Notes: a model not told the origin generated them from the sequence alone. Counted from the first letter of the stretch, positions 44,998 to 57,678 are shown. The stretch is DNA of 64,000 nt from Aphanocapsa lilacina HA4352-LM1 (GCA_019359725.1 JAHHGR010000009.1:1-64000), one strand, 5' to 3'. A program made the numbers and translations.

Positions 44998-45244
44998 CCG
45001 GTCCTCTCTCGTCCTACGCTTGGTCCATCTACCAAAAGGCAGATGCGGTGCTTGACAGGTTGCAACCCAAGATTGCGGGAAGGCCAGTTCTGTGAAACCC
45101 GCGTGTTAACAGTATGCGCCCGCCGCATCGGCGGGCGCAACAAATGCCCGCCGGTTGGTCCGTCAGGCTTGGCTTCACAAACTGGAACCGCTCCCGAATC
45201 CCTCGGCGTCGCCGGACGGTTGGACGTGCGCTAACATTTGGGTC
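44998..45244. other. Divergent intergenic region with 11-bp hairpin
   Basis: TGCGCCCGCCG-CAT-CGGCGGGCGCA at 45115-45139 is a perfect 11-bp inverted repeat with a 3-nt centre. It stands between divergent genes and has no T-tract, so it may be an operator or cruciform-type element rather than a terminator. No other gene is visible. Confidence 0.45.
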
Positions 45245-45619
45245 ATGGACTCTACCTGGTGGCCGCTGCTGGTGCTCGTTCCAGCCGGGGTGCTCTACTT
45301 CTACTTCAAGCTCACCGAGAAAAATCTGATGGGCAATTGGGCGGCGCTCATCAAGGACGGCGTCGCCTCGGCAATCGCCTTTGGGGCAGTCGGTCTTACT
45401 TTTTTTGTGGCCTATCCGGACGGCTGGCTTCACTGGCTGGGATTGGTACTTGCACTTTGGAGCCTCACCTACTGGGGGTCCGCCGCCATCAGCTACCGCA
45501 ACTTGCGCACCGAGCGCAGCGGCGGCCGGGTGGATCCCCCCTTCGGCGTGCGCACCCCATCCAACCCCGCCCGACCCAACCGCCGACAGCGCCGCAGCAA
45601 CCGCCAAAAGCGCCCCTGA
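45245..45619 (+). CDS. Small two-helix membrane protein
   Basis: An unrecognised 124-aa protein. It has a first membrane helix (WWPLLVLVPAGVLYFYF), a second and third hydrophobic stretch (GVASAIAFGAVGLTFFVAY; WLHWLGLVLALWSLTYWGSA) and a long Arg/Pro-rich cytoplasmic tail. Start is the ATG at 45245; the track's 30-residue extension is unlikely. It ends 126 bp before the iron-binding protein gene and need not be related to it. Confidence 0.55.
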   Translation: MDSTWWPLLVLVPAGVLYFYFKLTEKNLMGNWAALIKDGVASAIAFGAVGLTFFVAYPDGWLHWLGLVLALWSLTYWGSAAISYRNLRTERSGGRVDPPFGVRTPSNPARPNRRQRRSNRQKRP

Positions 45620-45628
45620 GCAGCACAA

Positions 45629-45657
45629 TTGACAATTAATTGCAGCAAGATTATAGT
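45629..45657 (+). promoter_or_regulatory. Sigma-70-type promoter of the iron ABC operon with possible Fur-like site
   Basis: TTGACA at 45629-45634, exactly 17 bp spacing and TATAGT at 45652-45657. The -35 element is embedded in the inverted repeat CAATTGACAATTAATTG, which could be a Fur-type operator given the predicted iron cargo. Confidence 0.6.
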
Positions 45658-45744
45658 TTCACAGGCTACAGGAACGCCCCTTGCAACGCCCGTAGTCGCG
45701 GCGGTTGCGGGAGGTGTCTTCGTGCGAATGTCCTGGAGGTTGCT

Positions 45745-46755
45745 GTGTTCACACGTCGACAAGTGTTGGGAGTGCTCGCCGTCGGTGGCCTGTTTACCGC
45801 GGTACCGTCGGTCGGTCTTGCCCAGGGGGGTGAGGAGTTGGTCGTCTATTCCGGGCGCAAGGAACCGCTCATCCAGCCGGTGCTCGAGCGGTTCCAGAAG
45901 GAGACGGGTGTTCGGGTGGTGCTCAAAAGCGGGGATGCGAGCGCCCTGGCCAACCAGCTGCTCGAGGAGCAGAAGAACCCGCAGGCGGACGTGTTTGTCG
46001 CCAACGACGCCGGGGTGCTGGGTCGGCTGGGCAATCTCGGGGTGTTACAGCCCTACCTATCCGCTTCGATCGAGAAGATCCCGGCGCGCTATCGGGGTGC
46101 GGGCTGGGTGGGAGTCACCGGCCGTGCCCGCGTGATCATGTACAACAAATCGTTGATCAAAGAAGCCGACTTGCCCAAGTCGCTGCTGGATCTGAGCGAT
46201 CCCAAATACAAGGGCAAAATCGCCGCCGCCGGCACCGCCAACGAATCGATGCTGGGCCAACTGAGCGAGATGCGCCAGGTGATGGGCGACGAGAAGACCC
46301 GCGAGTTCGTCAGGAGCCTGGTGGCCAACCAGACGATCTTTCTCAAGGGTCACACCGATGTGCGCAAGGCGGTCGGTCGCGGCGAGTTTCCTTTGGGCAT
46401 CGTCAATCACTACTACTACCACCTGCAACGGGCGGAAGGTTCGCCCGTGGGCGTCATCTACCCCGACCAGGGTGCAGGACAGATGGGGACGATGATCAAC
46501 GTCAGCGGCGTGGGCATCGTCAAAGGGGCGAAGCACACCGCCGCCGCCCAGCGCTTCGTGGATTTTCTGGCCACCGCCCCGGCCCAGGAAATCTTTGCCC
46601 AGGCCAATTACGAATTTCCGCTGCTGCCGGGGGTGCAAGCCCAGGCAGGGGTGCGCTCGCTAGGCGATTTTAAAGTCACCCAGGTGCCCCTGTCGGCCCT
46701 GGCCAAAGAGGTGGACGGTTCATTGAAGCTGGCCAACGGTGCCGGTATGCCGTAA
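45745..46755 (+). CDS. futA: Ferric iron ABC transporter, periplasmic binding protein
   Basis: A 336-aa extracellular solute-binding protein of the FutA/AfuA/FbpA group. The N-terminus TRRQVLGVLAVGGLF is a signal sequence with a twin-arginine character. The mature part begins LVVYSGRKEPLIQPVLERF, and has the tyrosine-rich iron-ligand cluster NHYYYH at about residue 225. GTG at 45745 is the start, with GGAGG upstream; the track's 35-residue extension is not conserved in type. It is followed six bases later by its permease. Confidence 0.92.
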   Translation: MFTRRQVLGVLAVGGLFTAVPSVGLAQGGEELVVYSGRKEPLIQPVLERFQKETGVRVVLKSGDASALANQLLEEQKNPQADVFVANDAGVLGRLGNLGVLQPYLSASIEKIPARYRGAGWVGVTGRARVIMYNKSLIKEADLPKSLLDLSDPKYKGKIAAAGTANESMLGQLSEMRQVMGDEKTREFVRSLVANQTIFLKGHTDVRKAVGRGEFPLGIVNHYYYHLQRAEGSPVGVIYPDQGAGQMGTMINVSGVGIVKGAKHTAAAQRFVDFLATAPAQEIFAQANYEFPLLPGVQAQAGVRSLGDFKVTQVPLSALAKEVDGSLKLANGAGMP

Positions 46756-46761
46756 GCATCG

Positions 46762-48393
46762 ATGCGCAATCTGCAAGCGGGTGAACCCGCCCTTCGCCGC
46801 GCCCCGGCTCCGCTTCTCTGGCTTGCGGGGACGGTGGCGTGCGCCCTGGCTGTGCCGCTGGTGTATCTATTGGTGCGCAGCGTTGAGGTCGATGGGGCCA
46901 CCTGGAGCAGCCTGCTTGCGACGCAATTGGGGCCGCTCTTGGCCACGACGCTCGCGTTGGCCCTCGCAGTCACCGTCCTGGCTGCCGGTGTGGGCACGGG
47001 GCTGGCCTTTTTGGTCGAGCGCACCGATTTGCCGGCGCGCTCGCTGTGGCGGGTGCTCTGTGCCATGCCGCTGGTGATCCCTCCCTACGTGGGTGCTTTT
47101 TGCTATTTGACCCTGGCAGGACCGCAGGGACTCATCGAGCAGTGGCTTGCAGCCCGGCTCGGGGTGGCGTCGGTGCCGCAGGTGCGGCTCATCGGCTTTC
47201 CGGCCGGAGCGCTGGTCTTGGTACTGACGACCTATCCGTTCGTCTATCTGCTCGCCGGGGCGCAACTGCGCAGCACCGACCGCGGGCTGATCGAGGCGGC
47301 GCACGCCTGTGGCCAGGGGCCGTGGCAGACCTTTCGCCGCGTCACCCTGCCGCTTTTGGCCCCTGCCCTCGGGGCGGGCAGCCTGCTGGTGGCCCTCTAT
47401 GCCATCTCCGACTTTGGGGTGGTGAGCTTGCTGCGGGTCGAAACCTTTACTGCCGCGATTTATCTGCAACTGACCACCCGCTTTGACCGGGCCGGGGCGG
47501 CGGTGCTGAGCGCGGTGCTGGTGGTGATTGCCCTCGGGGTGCTCTGGGCGGAGCAGCGTGCCCAGGGCAGTGGGCGGGTGGCCCAGATGAAAAGCGGCTG
47601 GCGGCCCCCGGCACCCGTGCTGCTCGGTCCCTGGCGCCTACCGGCTCTGCTGGCGGTGGGCACGGTGGTGGGTCTGGCGCTGGTGCTGCCCTTTGCGCTG
47701 TTGGCCGCCTGGACCGTGCAGAGCCTCACCGACCGAAGCGCCCTGGCGGCGGTCTGGACTTCCGCTTATAACAACGTCTGGCAGGCCCTGGCCCACTCGC
47801 TCGCCAGTGCCGCCGCCGCCGCCACCATCGCCACGGTCGCCGCCTTTCCGGTGGCCCTGCTGTGGGTGCGCTATCCGTCGCGGCCGGCCGGCGTGTTCTA
47901 TCGCCTCTCCCAACTCGGTTATGCCCTGCCGGGATTGGTGGTCGCCCTCAGCCTGGTGTTCGTGGGCACCCAGTTTGCCCCCTGGCTCTACGGCACCGTC
48001 GCGATGGTGCTGGTGGCCTATGTGGTCCGCTTTTTGCCCGAGGCGCTGCAGGGGTTGCGCACGGCCCTCGCCCAGCTTTCGCCCACGCTCGAAGAGGCCA
48101 GCCGCTCCCTGGGCTGCTCCCCGATGGCGACCCTGGTGCGGGTGAGCTTTCCGCTGTTGTGGCCGAGTCTCGTCGCCGCCTGGGCGCTGGTGTTTCTGTC
48201 GAGTCTGCGGGAATTGCCCGCCACGCTGCTGCTGCGCCCGGCCGGTTTTGACACGCTGCCCATCCGCATCTGGATTCCGGCCAGCGAATCGGTCTATACC
48301 CACGCCGCCCCGGCGGCCCTGTTGCTGGTGCTCTGCTCGCTCATCCCGCTCGCCTTTTTGTTCGTGCGCGCCCGGACGGAGATGCCCCGGTGA
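46762..48393 (+). CDS. futB: Ferric iron ABC transporter, fused permease
   Basis: A 543-aa inner-membrane protein with about twelve helices arranged as two tandem BPD_transp_1 domains, each with the EAA-type loop (EAAHACGQGPWQTFRRVTLPLL and EEASRSLGCSPMATLVRVSFP). This fused layout is typical of FutB/FbpB-type iron permeases. It overlaps the ATPase gene by four bases (GTGA), implying translational coupling. Confidence 0.92.
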   Translation: MRNLQAGEPALRRAPAPLLWLAGTVACALAVPLVYLLVRSVEVDGATWSSLLATQLGPLLATTLALALAVTVLAAGVGTGLAFLVERTDLPARSLWRVLCAMPLVIPPYVGAFCYLTLAGPQGLIEQWLAARLGVASVPQVRLIGFPAGALVLVLTTYPFVYLLAGAQLRSTDRGLIEAAHACGQGPWQTFRRVTLPLLAPALGAGSLLVALYAISDFGVVSLLRVETFTAAIYLQLTTRFDRAGAAVLSAVLVVIALGVLWAEQRAQGSGRVAQMKSGWRPPAPVLLGPWRLPALLAVGTVVGLALVLPFALLAAWTVQSLTDRSALAAVWTSAYNNVWQALAHSLASAAAAATIATVAAFPVALLWVRYPSRPAGVFYRLSQLGYALPGLVVALSLVFVGTQFAPWLYGTVAMVLVAYVVRFLPEALQGLRTALAQLSPTLEEASRSLGCSPMATLVRVSFPLLWPSLVAAWALVFLSSLRELPATLLLRPAGFDTLPIRIWIPASESVYTHAAPAALLLVLCSLIPLAFLFVRARTEMPR

Positions 48394-49424
48394 GCGAACC
48401 GTTGCTGGTGCTCGACCATCTCACCAAAGGCTATACCCGGGGCCAGAGCGCCCTCGCGGGGGTGTCTTTGGCGCTCGAAGCGGGCGAAATTCTGGCGGTG
48501 CTGGGGCCGAGCGGCTGCGGCAAGACGACCTTGCTCAGGCTGGTGGCGGGTTTCGAGGTGCCCGACGCCGGTTCGATTCGCTTTGCGGGGCAGACAATTG
48601 CTGCTGCGGGGTATTGCCTGAACCCTGAGCGGCGCGGCCTCGGCATGGTCTTTCAAGATTTTGCGCTCTTTCCGCATCTGAGTGTCGCTCAAAATATCGG
48701 CTTCGGCCTCAAAAACCCTGCCCCCAAGCGCATCGCCGAGTTGCTCGATCTGGTGGGTTTGTCGGGTGAGCGCGAGCGCTATCCCCACCAGATCTCGGGC
48801 GGCCAACAGCAGCGCGTCGCCCTTGCCCGCGCCCTCGCCCCCGAGCCGCGCCTGGTGTTGCTCGACGAACCGTTCAGCAACCTTGACTACAGCGTGCGCG
48901 TCGCCCTGCGCGAGGAAGTGCGCGCCATCCTCCAGAAGACCCGCACCGCCGCGATTTTTGTTACCCACGACTGCTCGGAGGCGTTGAGCCTCGGGGACCG
49001 CATCGCCGTGCTCAACGGCGGCGCCCTGGAGCAGTGGGACACCCCCGAGCGCCTCTACCGCGCCCCGCGCTCGCGCTTTGTCGCCCGCTTCGTCGGGCGC
49101 GCCAATGTGCTGGCAGCCCGGCGCACCCCCGCAGGCTGGCGGAGCGAACTGGGGATGTTACCCTTCGAACCGGAGGCTGGTGCGGCCGAGGTGGAGATCG
49201 CCGTATACCCGGAGGCGGTGCGCTGCGAACCGGCAGCGGACGGCGCAGCGGTGATCGTGGCGGCCACTTTTTTGGGTCGCGAGTACGGCTACACCCTCAA
49301 GCTGCCCACGGGCGACATCTGGCAGGCCTATCAGGCGGACGCGCATCCTTTGCCGCCAGGCACGCCTGTCCATCTGCACTTCGGCCCACAGGACGCCCAT
49401 GTGCTTCCGCCGCGCCCGATTTGA
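48390..49424 (+). CDS. futC: Ferric iron ABC transporter, ATPase
   Basis: A 344-aa ABC ATPase with Walker [13 protein letters not shown], signature [15 protein letters not shown], Walker B LVLLDEP and the H-loop [11 protein letters not shown]-terminal TOBE-like regulatory domain (~240-344) is present. It completes a FutABC-type operon with the binding protein and the fused permease. Confidence 0.93.
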   Translation: MSEPLLVLDHLTKGYTRGQSALAGVSLALEAGEILAVLGPSGCGKTTLLRLVAGFEVPDAGSIRFAGQTIAAAGYCLNPERRGLGMVFQDFALFPHLSVAQNIGFGLKNPAPKRIAELLDLVGLSGERERYPHQISGGQQQRVALARALAPEPRLVLLDEPFSNLDYSVRVALREEVRAILQKTRTAAIFVTHDCSEALSLGDRIAVLNGGALEQWDTPERLYRAPRSRFVARFVGRANVLAARRTPAGWRSELGMLPFEPEAGAAEVEIAVYPEAVRCEPAADGAAVIVAATFLGREYGYTLKLPTGDIWQAYQADAHPLPPGTPVHLHFGPQDAHVLPPRPI

Positions 49425-49600
49425 AAAATGGCTGTAGGCGCATTCACGACGGCAACCAATTTCCCTACTGAGAGAGGACGTTCTGAAATCGAGTGCGCCC
49501 CGGCTTTGCGGTCCATGCAACGACCAATAAACCAATGCTCAGAACACTTGTGGGTTGCCTGCGCCGCTGACCGGTCGCCTCGATTCGGGGAGACCAAGCC

Positions 49601-50293
49601 ATGGAAGAAGAGCAAGGGTTCTTGGAGTCCGTCGGTGGCTGGCTCGGCGATCGAGCTGAGGATGCCACCGACTGGATGGGCGATGCTGCCGAGGAGGTCG
49701 CCGACGTTGCCGGGGATGCCGTCGAGCAAGTCTCCGACTGGACCGGAGATCGCGTCGAAGGTCTGGCGCAATTGGGCGGCGATGTCTACGGCGGTACCCT
49801 GGAGGCCGGTGGCGAACTGGTGTCGGAGGCGGGCGATCTGTTCGGTTCGGAGGGCCTCGGTGCGTTCGGCGAGGATATGACGGGTGCCGGCCAATCGCTC
49901 GAAGCCGGCTTCGACCAGGTGGGCGAATGGGCCGACAACCGATACGACCGGGGTGGCGAGTTGGCCGACATGGGCCTTGACGCGGTCGGCGAGTGGACCG
50001 ATCAGCGCTACGACCAGGCCGGTGTGGCTACCAATGCGGCTCTGGAGACGGCCGGTGCGCTCGGGGACGACGCGGTGGATACGGCTGGCGAGTACACCGA
50101 CACCGATGATGACGGATACTCCTGGGACGATATTGCCGGCTGGGGGATGAAGGGAGGCTTTGCCGCCGCCGGGGCTGCTCTCGGCGGGCCGGGCGGTGCT
50201 GCCGCCGGGACCGTCGTCGGCCACTACGCTGCGTCGGTGGCCGACGAATTGATCGACGATGTCTTCTACAGCGGCGAGGAGACCACCGGCTAG
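49601..50293 (+). CDS. Acidic repetitive protein with glycine-rich tail
   Basis: A 230-aa protein that I do not recognise. The first 170 residues are Asp/Glu/Gly-rich with degenerate repeats such as DWMGDAAEEVADVAGDAVEQ, DWTGDRVEGLAQLGGD, GEWADNRYDRGGE and GEWTDQRYDQAG, likely amphipathic helices. A glycine/alanine-rich hydrophobic segment (GGFAAAGAALGGPGGAAAGTVVG) lies near the C-terminus, and the overall charge is strongly negative. There is no signal peptide or cysteine. GGGGAG precedes the ATG and a 17-bp hairpin follows the stop. The tail resembles the glycine-zipper of some toxins, but no toxin function is shown. Confidence 0.6.
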   Translation: MEEEQGFLESVGGWLGDRAEDATDWMGDAAEEVADVAGDAVEQVSDWTGDRVEGLAQLGGDVYGGTLEAGGELVSEAGDLFGSEGLGAFGEDMTGAGQSLEAGFDQVGEWADNRYDRGGELADMGLDAVGEWTDQRYDQAGVATNAALETAGALGDDAVDTAGEYTDTDDDGYSWDDIAGWGMKGGFAAAGAALGGPGGAAAGTVVGHYAASVADELIDDVFYSGEETTG

Positions 50294-50300
50294 ACCCTGC

Positions 50301-50340
50301 CGGTGCCCAGGATGGGGGGCCGACCCCATCCTGGGCACCG
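50301..50340 (+). terminator. Very strong hairpin between convergent genes
   Basis: A perfect 17-bp inverted repeat, CGGTGCCCAGGATGGGG paired with CCCCATCCTGGGCACCG, around a six-base loop (ggccga). It begins eight bases after the stop of the acidic protein. The T-tract is short and interrupted (agtctcttt), so it may act as a bidirectional terminator for the flanking convergent genes. Confidence 0.75.
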
Positions 50341-50363
50341 AGTCTCTTTAGCGGGAGCAGCGA

Positions 50364-50837
50364 TTATTTGACGAGCGGAATCGTGCCAGTTAAATCGAAG
50401 CGGTTGATCGCATCCAATTGGTCCTCCAGCTGAAAGTAGCGGGCGACGACAGGGGCGGGCAGCGCTGCCCGGAACTTCTGGACGTAGGTCTTTTTGAGCT
50501 TGAGTTCGTCTTCGCGAATTTGCAGAACTTCGTCGATCAACTGTTGGGCTTGTTGCTCGCTGAGGTTTTTGTTTTCGGAGACGGTGTCGAGGATGGGAAT
50601 AAAGCGGTCGTTGAGTTTGAGTACCTCCACCTGGTATTCCCGATACAACGGCCAGAAAACTTCATTGTCTTTCGCGCTGAGCTGCATCGCTTTGATGACC
50701 ACTTGCTGGCGGTCCGTCCTCAGCAGCGAACGGGTCAAAGCGAGATCCGCCTTCATCTGGGCAGCTACAGAACTGCCCAGGACAAAAACCAACCCGAGGG
50801 CCGCCGACAGGGATGCCCATTTTTGCATCTGCATCAT
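50364..50837 (-). CDS. Exported helical hypothetical protein (paralogue A)
   Basis: A 157-aa protein with a signal peptide (ending near SSVAAQ) and an all-helical, charged mature part: QQVVIKAMQLSAKDNEVFWPLYREY, EQQAQQLIDEVLQIREDELKLKKTYVQKF, ARYFQLEDQLDAINRFDL. The pattern resembles periplasmic Spy/CpxP-like or DUF-type proteins but I cannot name it. GGAGA precedes the ATG at 50837. It directly follows paralogue B, with the same length, layout and ending (IPLVK versus IPLAK). Confidence 0.7.
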   Translation of the reverse strand: MMQMQKWASLSAALGLVFVLGSSVAAQMKADLALTRSLLRTDRQQVVIKAMQLSAKDNEVFWPLYREYQVEVLKLNDRFIPILDTVSENKNLSEQQAQQLIDEVLQIREDELKLKKTYVQKFRAALPAPVVARYFQLEDQLDAINRFDLTGTIPLVK

Positions 50838-50862
50838 GTCTCTCCGTTTCGCCTTCGCAGAT

Positions 50863-51345
50863 TTATTTGGCAAGCGGGATCACCGCAGCCAAATAATAAT
50901 TGACGATGGCATCCATTTTGTTTTCGACCTGTGTGATCCTGGCGACTTTCTTGAGGGGCAAGATCTTCTTGAGCTGGGCGACATAGCTGTTGAGCAGCTC
51001 CAATTTCGCCTTCCTGATACTCAAACTGGTGTCGAGCAGTTCCCCGGCTTTCTTATCGGTGAGGCTGTCGCTGTTGTAGAACTTTGCGTACTCTTCGATC
51101 GTTTTTTCAAGCCTTTCTTCGAGGGAATACACACCCGTTTGATACTTTTCGTAGACTGGTAGAAAGGCTTTTTTCTCCGTATCGTTCAATTCAACGTTGG
51201 CCAGGACAATTTGTTGCCGGTTTTTCTGGATTTCTTCGCGGGTCGGCTGCGGCGGCGCGGACTGTTCGCTGAGTTGGGCAGCTAAAGGTGGTGCACCTAC
51301 GGCACCCATCAAGCACAAAGCAAGTATTACCATCTGTTTTTTCAT
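50863..51345 (-). CDS. Exported helical hypothetical protein (paralogue B)
   Basis: A 160-aa signal-peptide-bearing protein (MKKQMVILALCLMGAVGAPPLAAQ) built like the following gene: a helical body with ELNDTEKKAFLPVYEKYQ and SIRKAKLELLNSYVAQLKKILPLKKVARITQVENKMDAIVNYYL. Paralogue A starts 25 bp after its stop, so the two form a tandem pair. Start at the ATG at 51345 (GTG at 51360 is less likely). Confidence 0.7.
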   Translation of the reverse strand: MKKQMVILALCLMGAVGAPPLAAQLSEQSAPPQPTREEIQKNRQQIVLANVELNDTEKKAFLPVYEKYQTGVYSLEERLEKTIEEYAKFYNSDSLTDKKAGELLDTSLSIRKAKLELLNSYVAQLKKILPLKKVARITQVENKMDAIVNYYLAAVIPLAK

Positions 51346-51465
51346 CGGCCTACATGGCACTCCTTCTGCAAACCGTTACAAAGAATACTCCCTGCTGAAG
51401 GACTGCGCAATACGGACAGGGAGTTATCGGGCGCACTATGATCGAAGGAGTGTTTTTGAGCGGTC

Positions 51466-52512
51466 ATGACCACCCCTTTGCTTGGCCAGAGCGCCGAGGA
51501 ACTGCGCATCTGGGTTGAATCCCAGGGCCAGCCAGCCTACCGCGCCCAACAGTTGCACCGCTGGCTCTACCAGCGGGGGGTGCGCTCGTTGATGGAGATT
51601 ACCGACTGGCCTAAGGCGTGGCGTGAACAGGTGCACTCGGTGCCGGTGGGCCGCTCGCAGGTCGTGCGCGAAAGCTCTGCCCCCGACGGCACGATCAAGT
51701 ACCTGCTGGCCGGGGCCGACGGCGAAACCGTCGAGACCGTGGGTATTCCGTCCGCCGAGCGGCTGACGGTCTGCGTTTCGTCGCAGGTGGGCTGTCCCAT
51801 GGCCTGCCGCTTCTGCGCCACCGGCCAATCCGGTTTTGCCCGCAACCTGGGTGTGCACGAGATCGTCGATCAGGTGCTCACGGTGCAGGAGGGTTTTGGT
51901 CGCCGGGTAAGCCACGTCGTCTTCATGGGCATGGGTGAGCCGCTGTCGAACCTGGGGGCGGTCGTGCAGGCCCTCCGGGTGCTCAATGGCGACATTGGCA
52001 TCGGCCAGCGGCAGATCACCGTCTCAACGGTGGGAGTACCGGGTCAGATCCGGCGGCTTGCGACCCACAAACTGCAGATCACCCTGGCGGTGAGCCTGCA
52101 CGCCCCCAATCAGGCTTTGCGTTTCAAACTCATCCCGACTGCCCAGCACTATCCGATCGAAGAGCTGCTGGAAGACTGCCGCGACTATGTCGAGACGACC
52201 CACCGCCGGGTCAGCTTCGAGTACACGCTACTGGCCAATGTCAACGACGAGCCCCGTCACGCCCGGGAACTGGCGGCGATTTTGCGTGGCTTCCAGTCCC
52301 ATGTCAATTTGATTCCTTACAATCCGATCGAAGGGGCCGAGTACGAGCGGCCGGGCGAGGAACGGGTGCGTGCTTTTGAGCGCGAACTTATCCGCCACAA
52401 AATAGCCGCGAGCGTACGGCAAACCCGCGGTCTAGAGGAAGCAGCGGCCTGCGGCCAACTCAGGCGGCGCAGCCCAACCGGTGTGGTGCGTACCGAAAGT
52501 GCCCGCATCTGA
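51466..52512 (+). CDS. rlmN: 23S rRNA (adenine-2503-C2)-methyltransferase RlmN
   Basis: Radical SAM enzyme that methylates A2503 of 23S rRNA (and A37 of some tRNAs). The cluster motif [11 protein letters not shown] (CX3CX2C) is at about residues 105-115. The N-terminal HhH-like region and MGMGEPLSN are typical. Methyl-carrying cysteines are expected near the C-terminus ([10 protein letters not shown] matches). The 348-aa length is standard. It is read against the degenerate region that follows. Confidence 0.95.
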   Translation: MTTPLLGQSAEELRIWVESQGQPAYRAQQLHRWLYQRGVRSLMEITDWPKAWREQVHSVPVGRSQVVRESSAPDGTIKYLLAGADGETVETVGIPSAERLTVCVSSQVGCPMACRFCATGQSGFARNLGVHEIVDQVLTVQEGFGRRVSHVVFMGMGEPLSNLGAVVQALRVLNGDIGIGQRQITVSTVGVPGQIRRLATHKLQITLAVSLHAPNQALRFKLIPTAQHYPIEELLEDCRDYVETTHRRVSFEYTLLANVNDEPRHARELAAILRGFQSHVNLIPYNPIEGAEYERPGEERVRAFERELIRHKIAASVRQTRGLEEAAACGQLRRRSPTGVVRTESARI

Positions 52513-52661
52513 GGTGCGCCTTGGGCTTGTTGCTCGCAGATGTAGCCGCGGATGGCCTCTTTGAGCACCCAGGAGCGGTCGCGCTCAAATAGCCGCGCCA
52601 GTTCGTCCACCGAGGCGAGCAATCCAGCCTCCACTCTGAAGGTCACCGATTCTTTGGCCAT
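52317..52661 (-). pseudogene. Ribbon-helix-helix antitoxin-like ORF, displaced C-terminus
   Basis: The first 60 residues read as a CopG/RHH antitoxin: AKESVTFRVEAGLLASVDELARLFERDRSWVLKEAIRGYICEQQ. The rest of the ORF (from about 52520 down) is Arg/Ser-rich and simply the antisense of rlmN, so the natural end is lost or the gene is truncated. No intact partner toxin is seen. Start is the ATG at 52661. Confidence 0.5.
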
Positions 52662-52691
52662 CGTCCCTGATTGACCGTGACGTGCTTTCAC

Positions 52692-52773
52692 TAGACCTCT
52701 TGCGCGAATGCCAAGATAAACAGCTCAAACCATTGGAAACTCGTTCCGTGATCCAGTTCATGCAAGAGGTCTA
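52692..52773. mobile_element. 82-bp MITE-like element
   Basis: It is bounded by perfect 12-bp inverted ends, TAGACCTCTTGC and GCAAGAGGTCTA, with TA at both outer edges consistent with TA target duplication. The interior codes for nothing. The end sequence resembles those of IS5-type elements, so it is probably a non-autonomous derivative. It interrupts a transposase remnant on its right side. Confidence 0.65.
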
Positions 52774-52854
52774 ATAATCCCCGAGAATGGTCTGCGGCTC
52801 GGTGCCGTCGTAGTCTTTGAGCAGTTCGTCGAGGATCTCTTTGCGGATAGTCAT
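52771..52854 (-). pseudogene. 5' remnant of an IS256-like transposase
   Basis: Twenty-seven codons, MTIRKEILDELLKDYDGTEP then QTILGDY, with a strong AGGAGGAG ribosome binding site. This opening resembles the N-terminus of IS256-type transposases. The reading frame is ended by a TAG formed by the border of the MITE-like element, so the insertion cut it; no downstream remnant of the gene is seen. Confidence 0.45.
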
Positions 52855-52930
52855 CAGCTCCTCCTGTCTGAGAGAGTATGGTATTTTCTTTGCTGAGACC
52901 ACTTACACAATTGACTTTACAGACCCGCTG

Positions 52931-53038
52931 ATGGACCGGCTCGGCCGACACGAACAGTTCGAGGATTGGCTTGCACACCTGCGCAAAACCTACAAAGCCA
53001 AGGGCAACTTCATCAAGTTGGTGAACACCAGTTTCTGA
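52931..53038 (+). pseudogene. Short C-terminal gene remnant
   Basis: Thirty-five codons (RHEQFEDWLAHLRKTYKAKG then NFIKLVNTSF) with coding-like composition, next to the rpoB terminator. They look like the tail of a larger gene whose upstream part is absent. Family not recognised. Confidence 0.3.
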
Positions 53039-53046
53039 CTGCATCA

Positions 53047-53082
53047 TAAAAATAACCCCGCCCTGGAAGCCAGAACGGGGTT
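53047..53082 (-). terminator. Rho-independent terminator of rpoB
   Basis: On the minus strand AACCCCG/CGGGGTT is followed by ATTTTTAT. It lies directly after the rpoB stop, which shows that transcription stops here and does not continue into an rpoC1 gene. Confidence 0.85.
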
Positions 53083-53107
53083 GGATTGAGACTGCGGATT
53101 TACCGGG

Positions 53108-56404
<3,297 letters not shown>

Positions 56405-56598
56405 GCGTACCTCAGGCAGGGCGTCAGCATAGCGAAAGTCGGACACAGGACAGCAGGGACGCCAAAGGCGCCCGACAGGTTTTCCATCATACTTCAGACG
56501 GAGGACGAACTGCCAGCATTTCGTCCTCGCGGCACTCCCGGGTCCGCGGCCGAGCGGCGACGATCGTTGCGTATAGGACGAGACGAGAGGACACCCGT

Positions 56599-57654
56599 AT
56601 GGTACCTACCATTGCCGACGACAAACGCCTGGCGATTGCCGTCAAACTGGCCGACATCAAGGCCCTTCAGGAGTTGCTGGTCACCATCGAGCAGCGCCTG
56701 GTTACTCTGTCCGAAGACCCGGACATCCGCAAGCGGCTGGGGGACATGCTCGCAGACGACCAGAAAAATCTCACCATCATCGACAACACGATCATCCAGT
56801 ACGGCGTCAAGGGCGAACCGCGCGACACCGTCGTCGAGATGACCGACAAGCTGAACGACCTGATGCAAAGCAGCAAGCTGAGCCTCTATGACAAGTTCAG
56901 CCAACTTGAACTGCTCAAGCACCAGGCGGCGATGGCCGGCATCCTGGTCCACAAAGCGGCCCAGCTGGTCGGCGCCGACATCGATGCGGCCATCGCCCCG
57001 CTCAACACGGTCAACTTCGAGAACCGCGCCCACCAGGAACAGCTCAAGGGCATTCTGGAGGTAATCGGCACGCGCGAACTGACCGGCAAAGAAGCCGACC
57101 AGGGGCTGTGGGCACGGGTGCAAGATTCGCTGGCGGCCCTTTCCGGCGTCTTCGGCTCGGTCATCTCCCACGGCGAGGGCGGTGCGGACATGAAAGTGAC
57201 CGACATTGTGCGCATGGACCACCAGAAGGTCCATATACTGTTCGGCCAGATCCAGGGCACGAACGATCCGGCCAAGAAGTTGGAATTTTTTAAACAGCTC
57301 TACGGCGATCTAAGCGCCCACGCCGAGGCCGAAGACCAGACCTGGTACGCCGACCTCAAGCGCTTCGACGACAGCATCGACAAAGCTGAGTTCGCCTACA
57401 AAGATCAAGACGAACTGGTGGCCCTTCTCGAACAAGTCAAAACCAGCGGCATCGGTTCCGCCGAATTTGACTCGCGCCTGGCCCAGTTGCAGCAGAAGGT
57501 GACCAGCCACGTCAACTACGAGGAGGCCGAGCTTTTTGCCAAGCTGCGCCAGCACTTCAGCGATGAGCAGCTGCGCGAGATGGGCAAACAGTTCCAGATG
57601 GCCAAAAGCCGTTACCAGGACATCCGGCAGCAGCAGATGACCGGCCGTTCGTAA
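56599..57654 (+). CDS. Hemerythrin HHE-domain protein
   Basis: A 351-aa cytoplasmic helical protein. The C-terminal hemerythrin-like domain (~195-330) has the histidine/acidic pattern [29 protein letters not shown] and [16 protein letters not shown], consistent with a diiron O2-binding site. The N-terminal half is a separate helical bundle of DUF892 type with two extended heptad repeats. Such proteins may sense or store O2 or metals; the exact role is unknown. Divergent from rpoB; a strong terminator follows. Confidence 0.8.
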   Translation: MVPTIADDKRLAIAVKLADIKALQELLVTIEQRLVTLSEDPDIRKRLGDMLADDQKNLTIIDNTIIQYGVKGEPRDTVVEMTDKLNDLMQSSKLSLYDKFSQLELLKHQAAMAGILVHKAAQLVGADIDAAIAPLNTVNFENRAHQEQLKGILEVIGTRELTGKEADQGLWARVQDSLAALSGVFGSVISHGEGGADMKVTDIVRMDHQKVHILFGQIQGTNDPAKKLEFFKQLYGDLSAHAEAEDQTWYADLKRFDDSIDKAEFAYKDQDELVALLEQVKTSGIGSAEFDSRLAQLQQKVTSHVNYEEAELFAKLRQHFSDEQLREMGKQFQMAKSRYQDIRQQQMTGRS

Positions 57655-57678
57655 AACGTCCGAAACGTTGAACGATAG

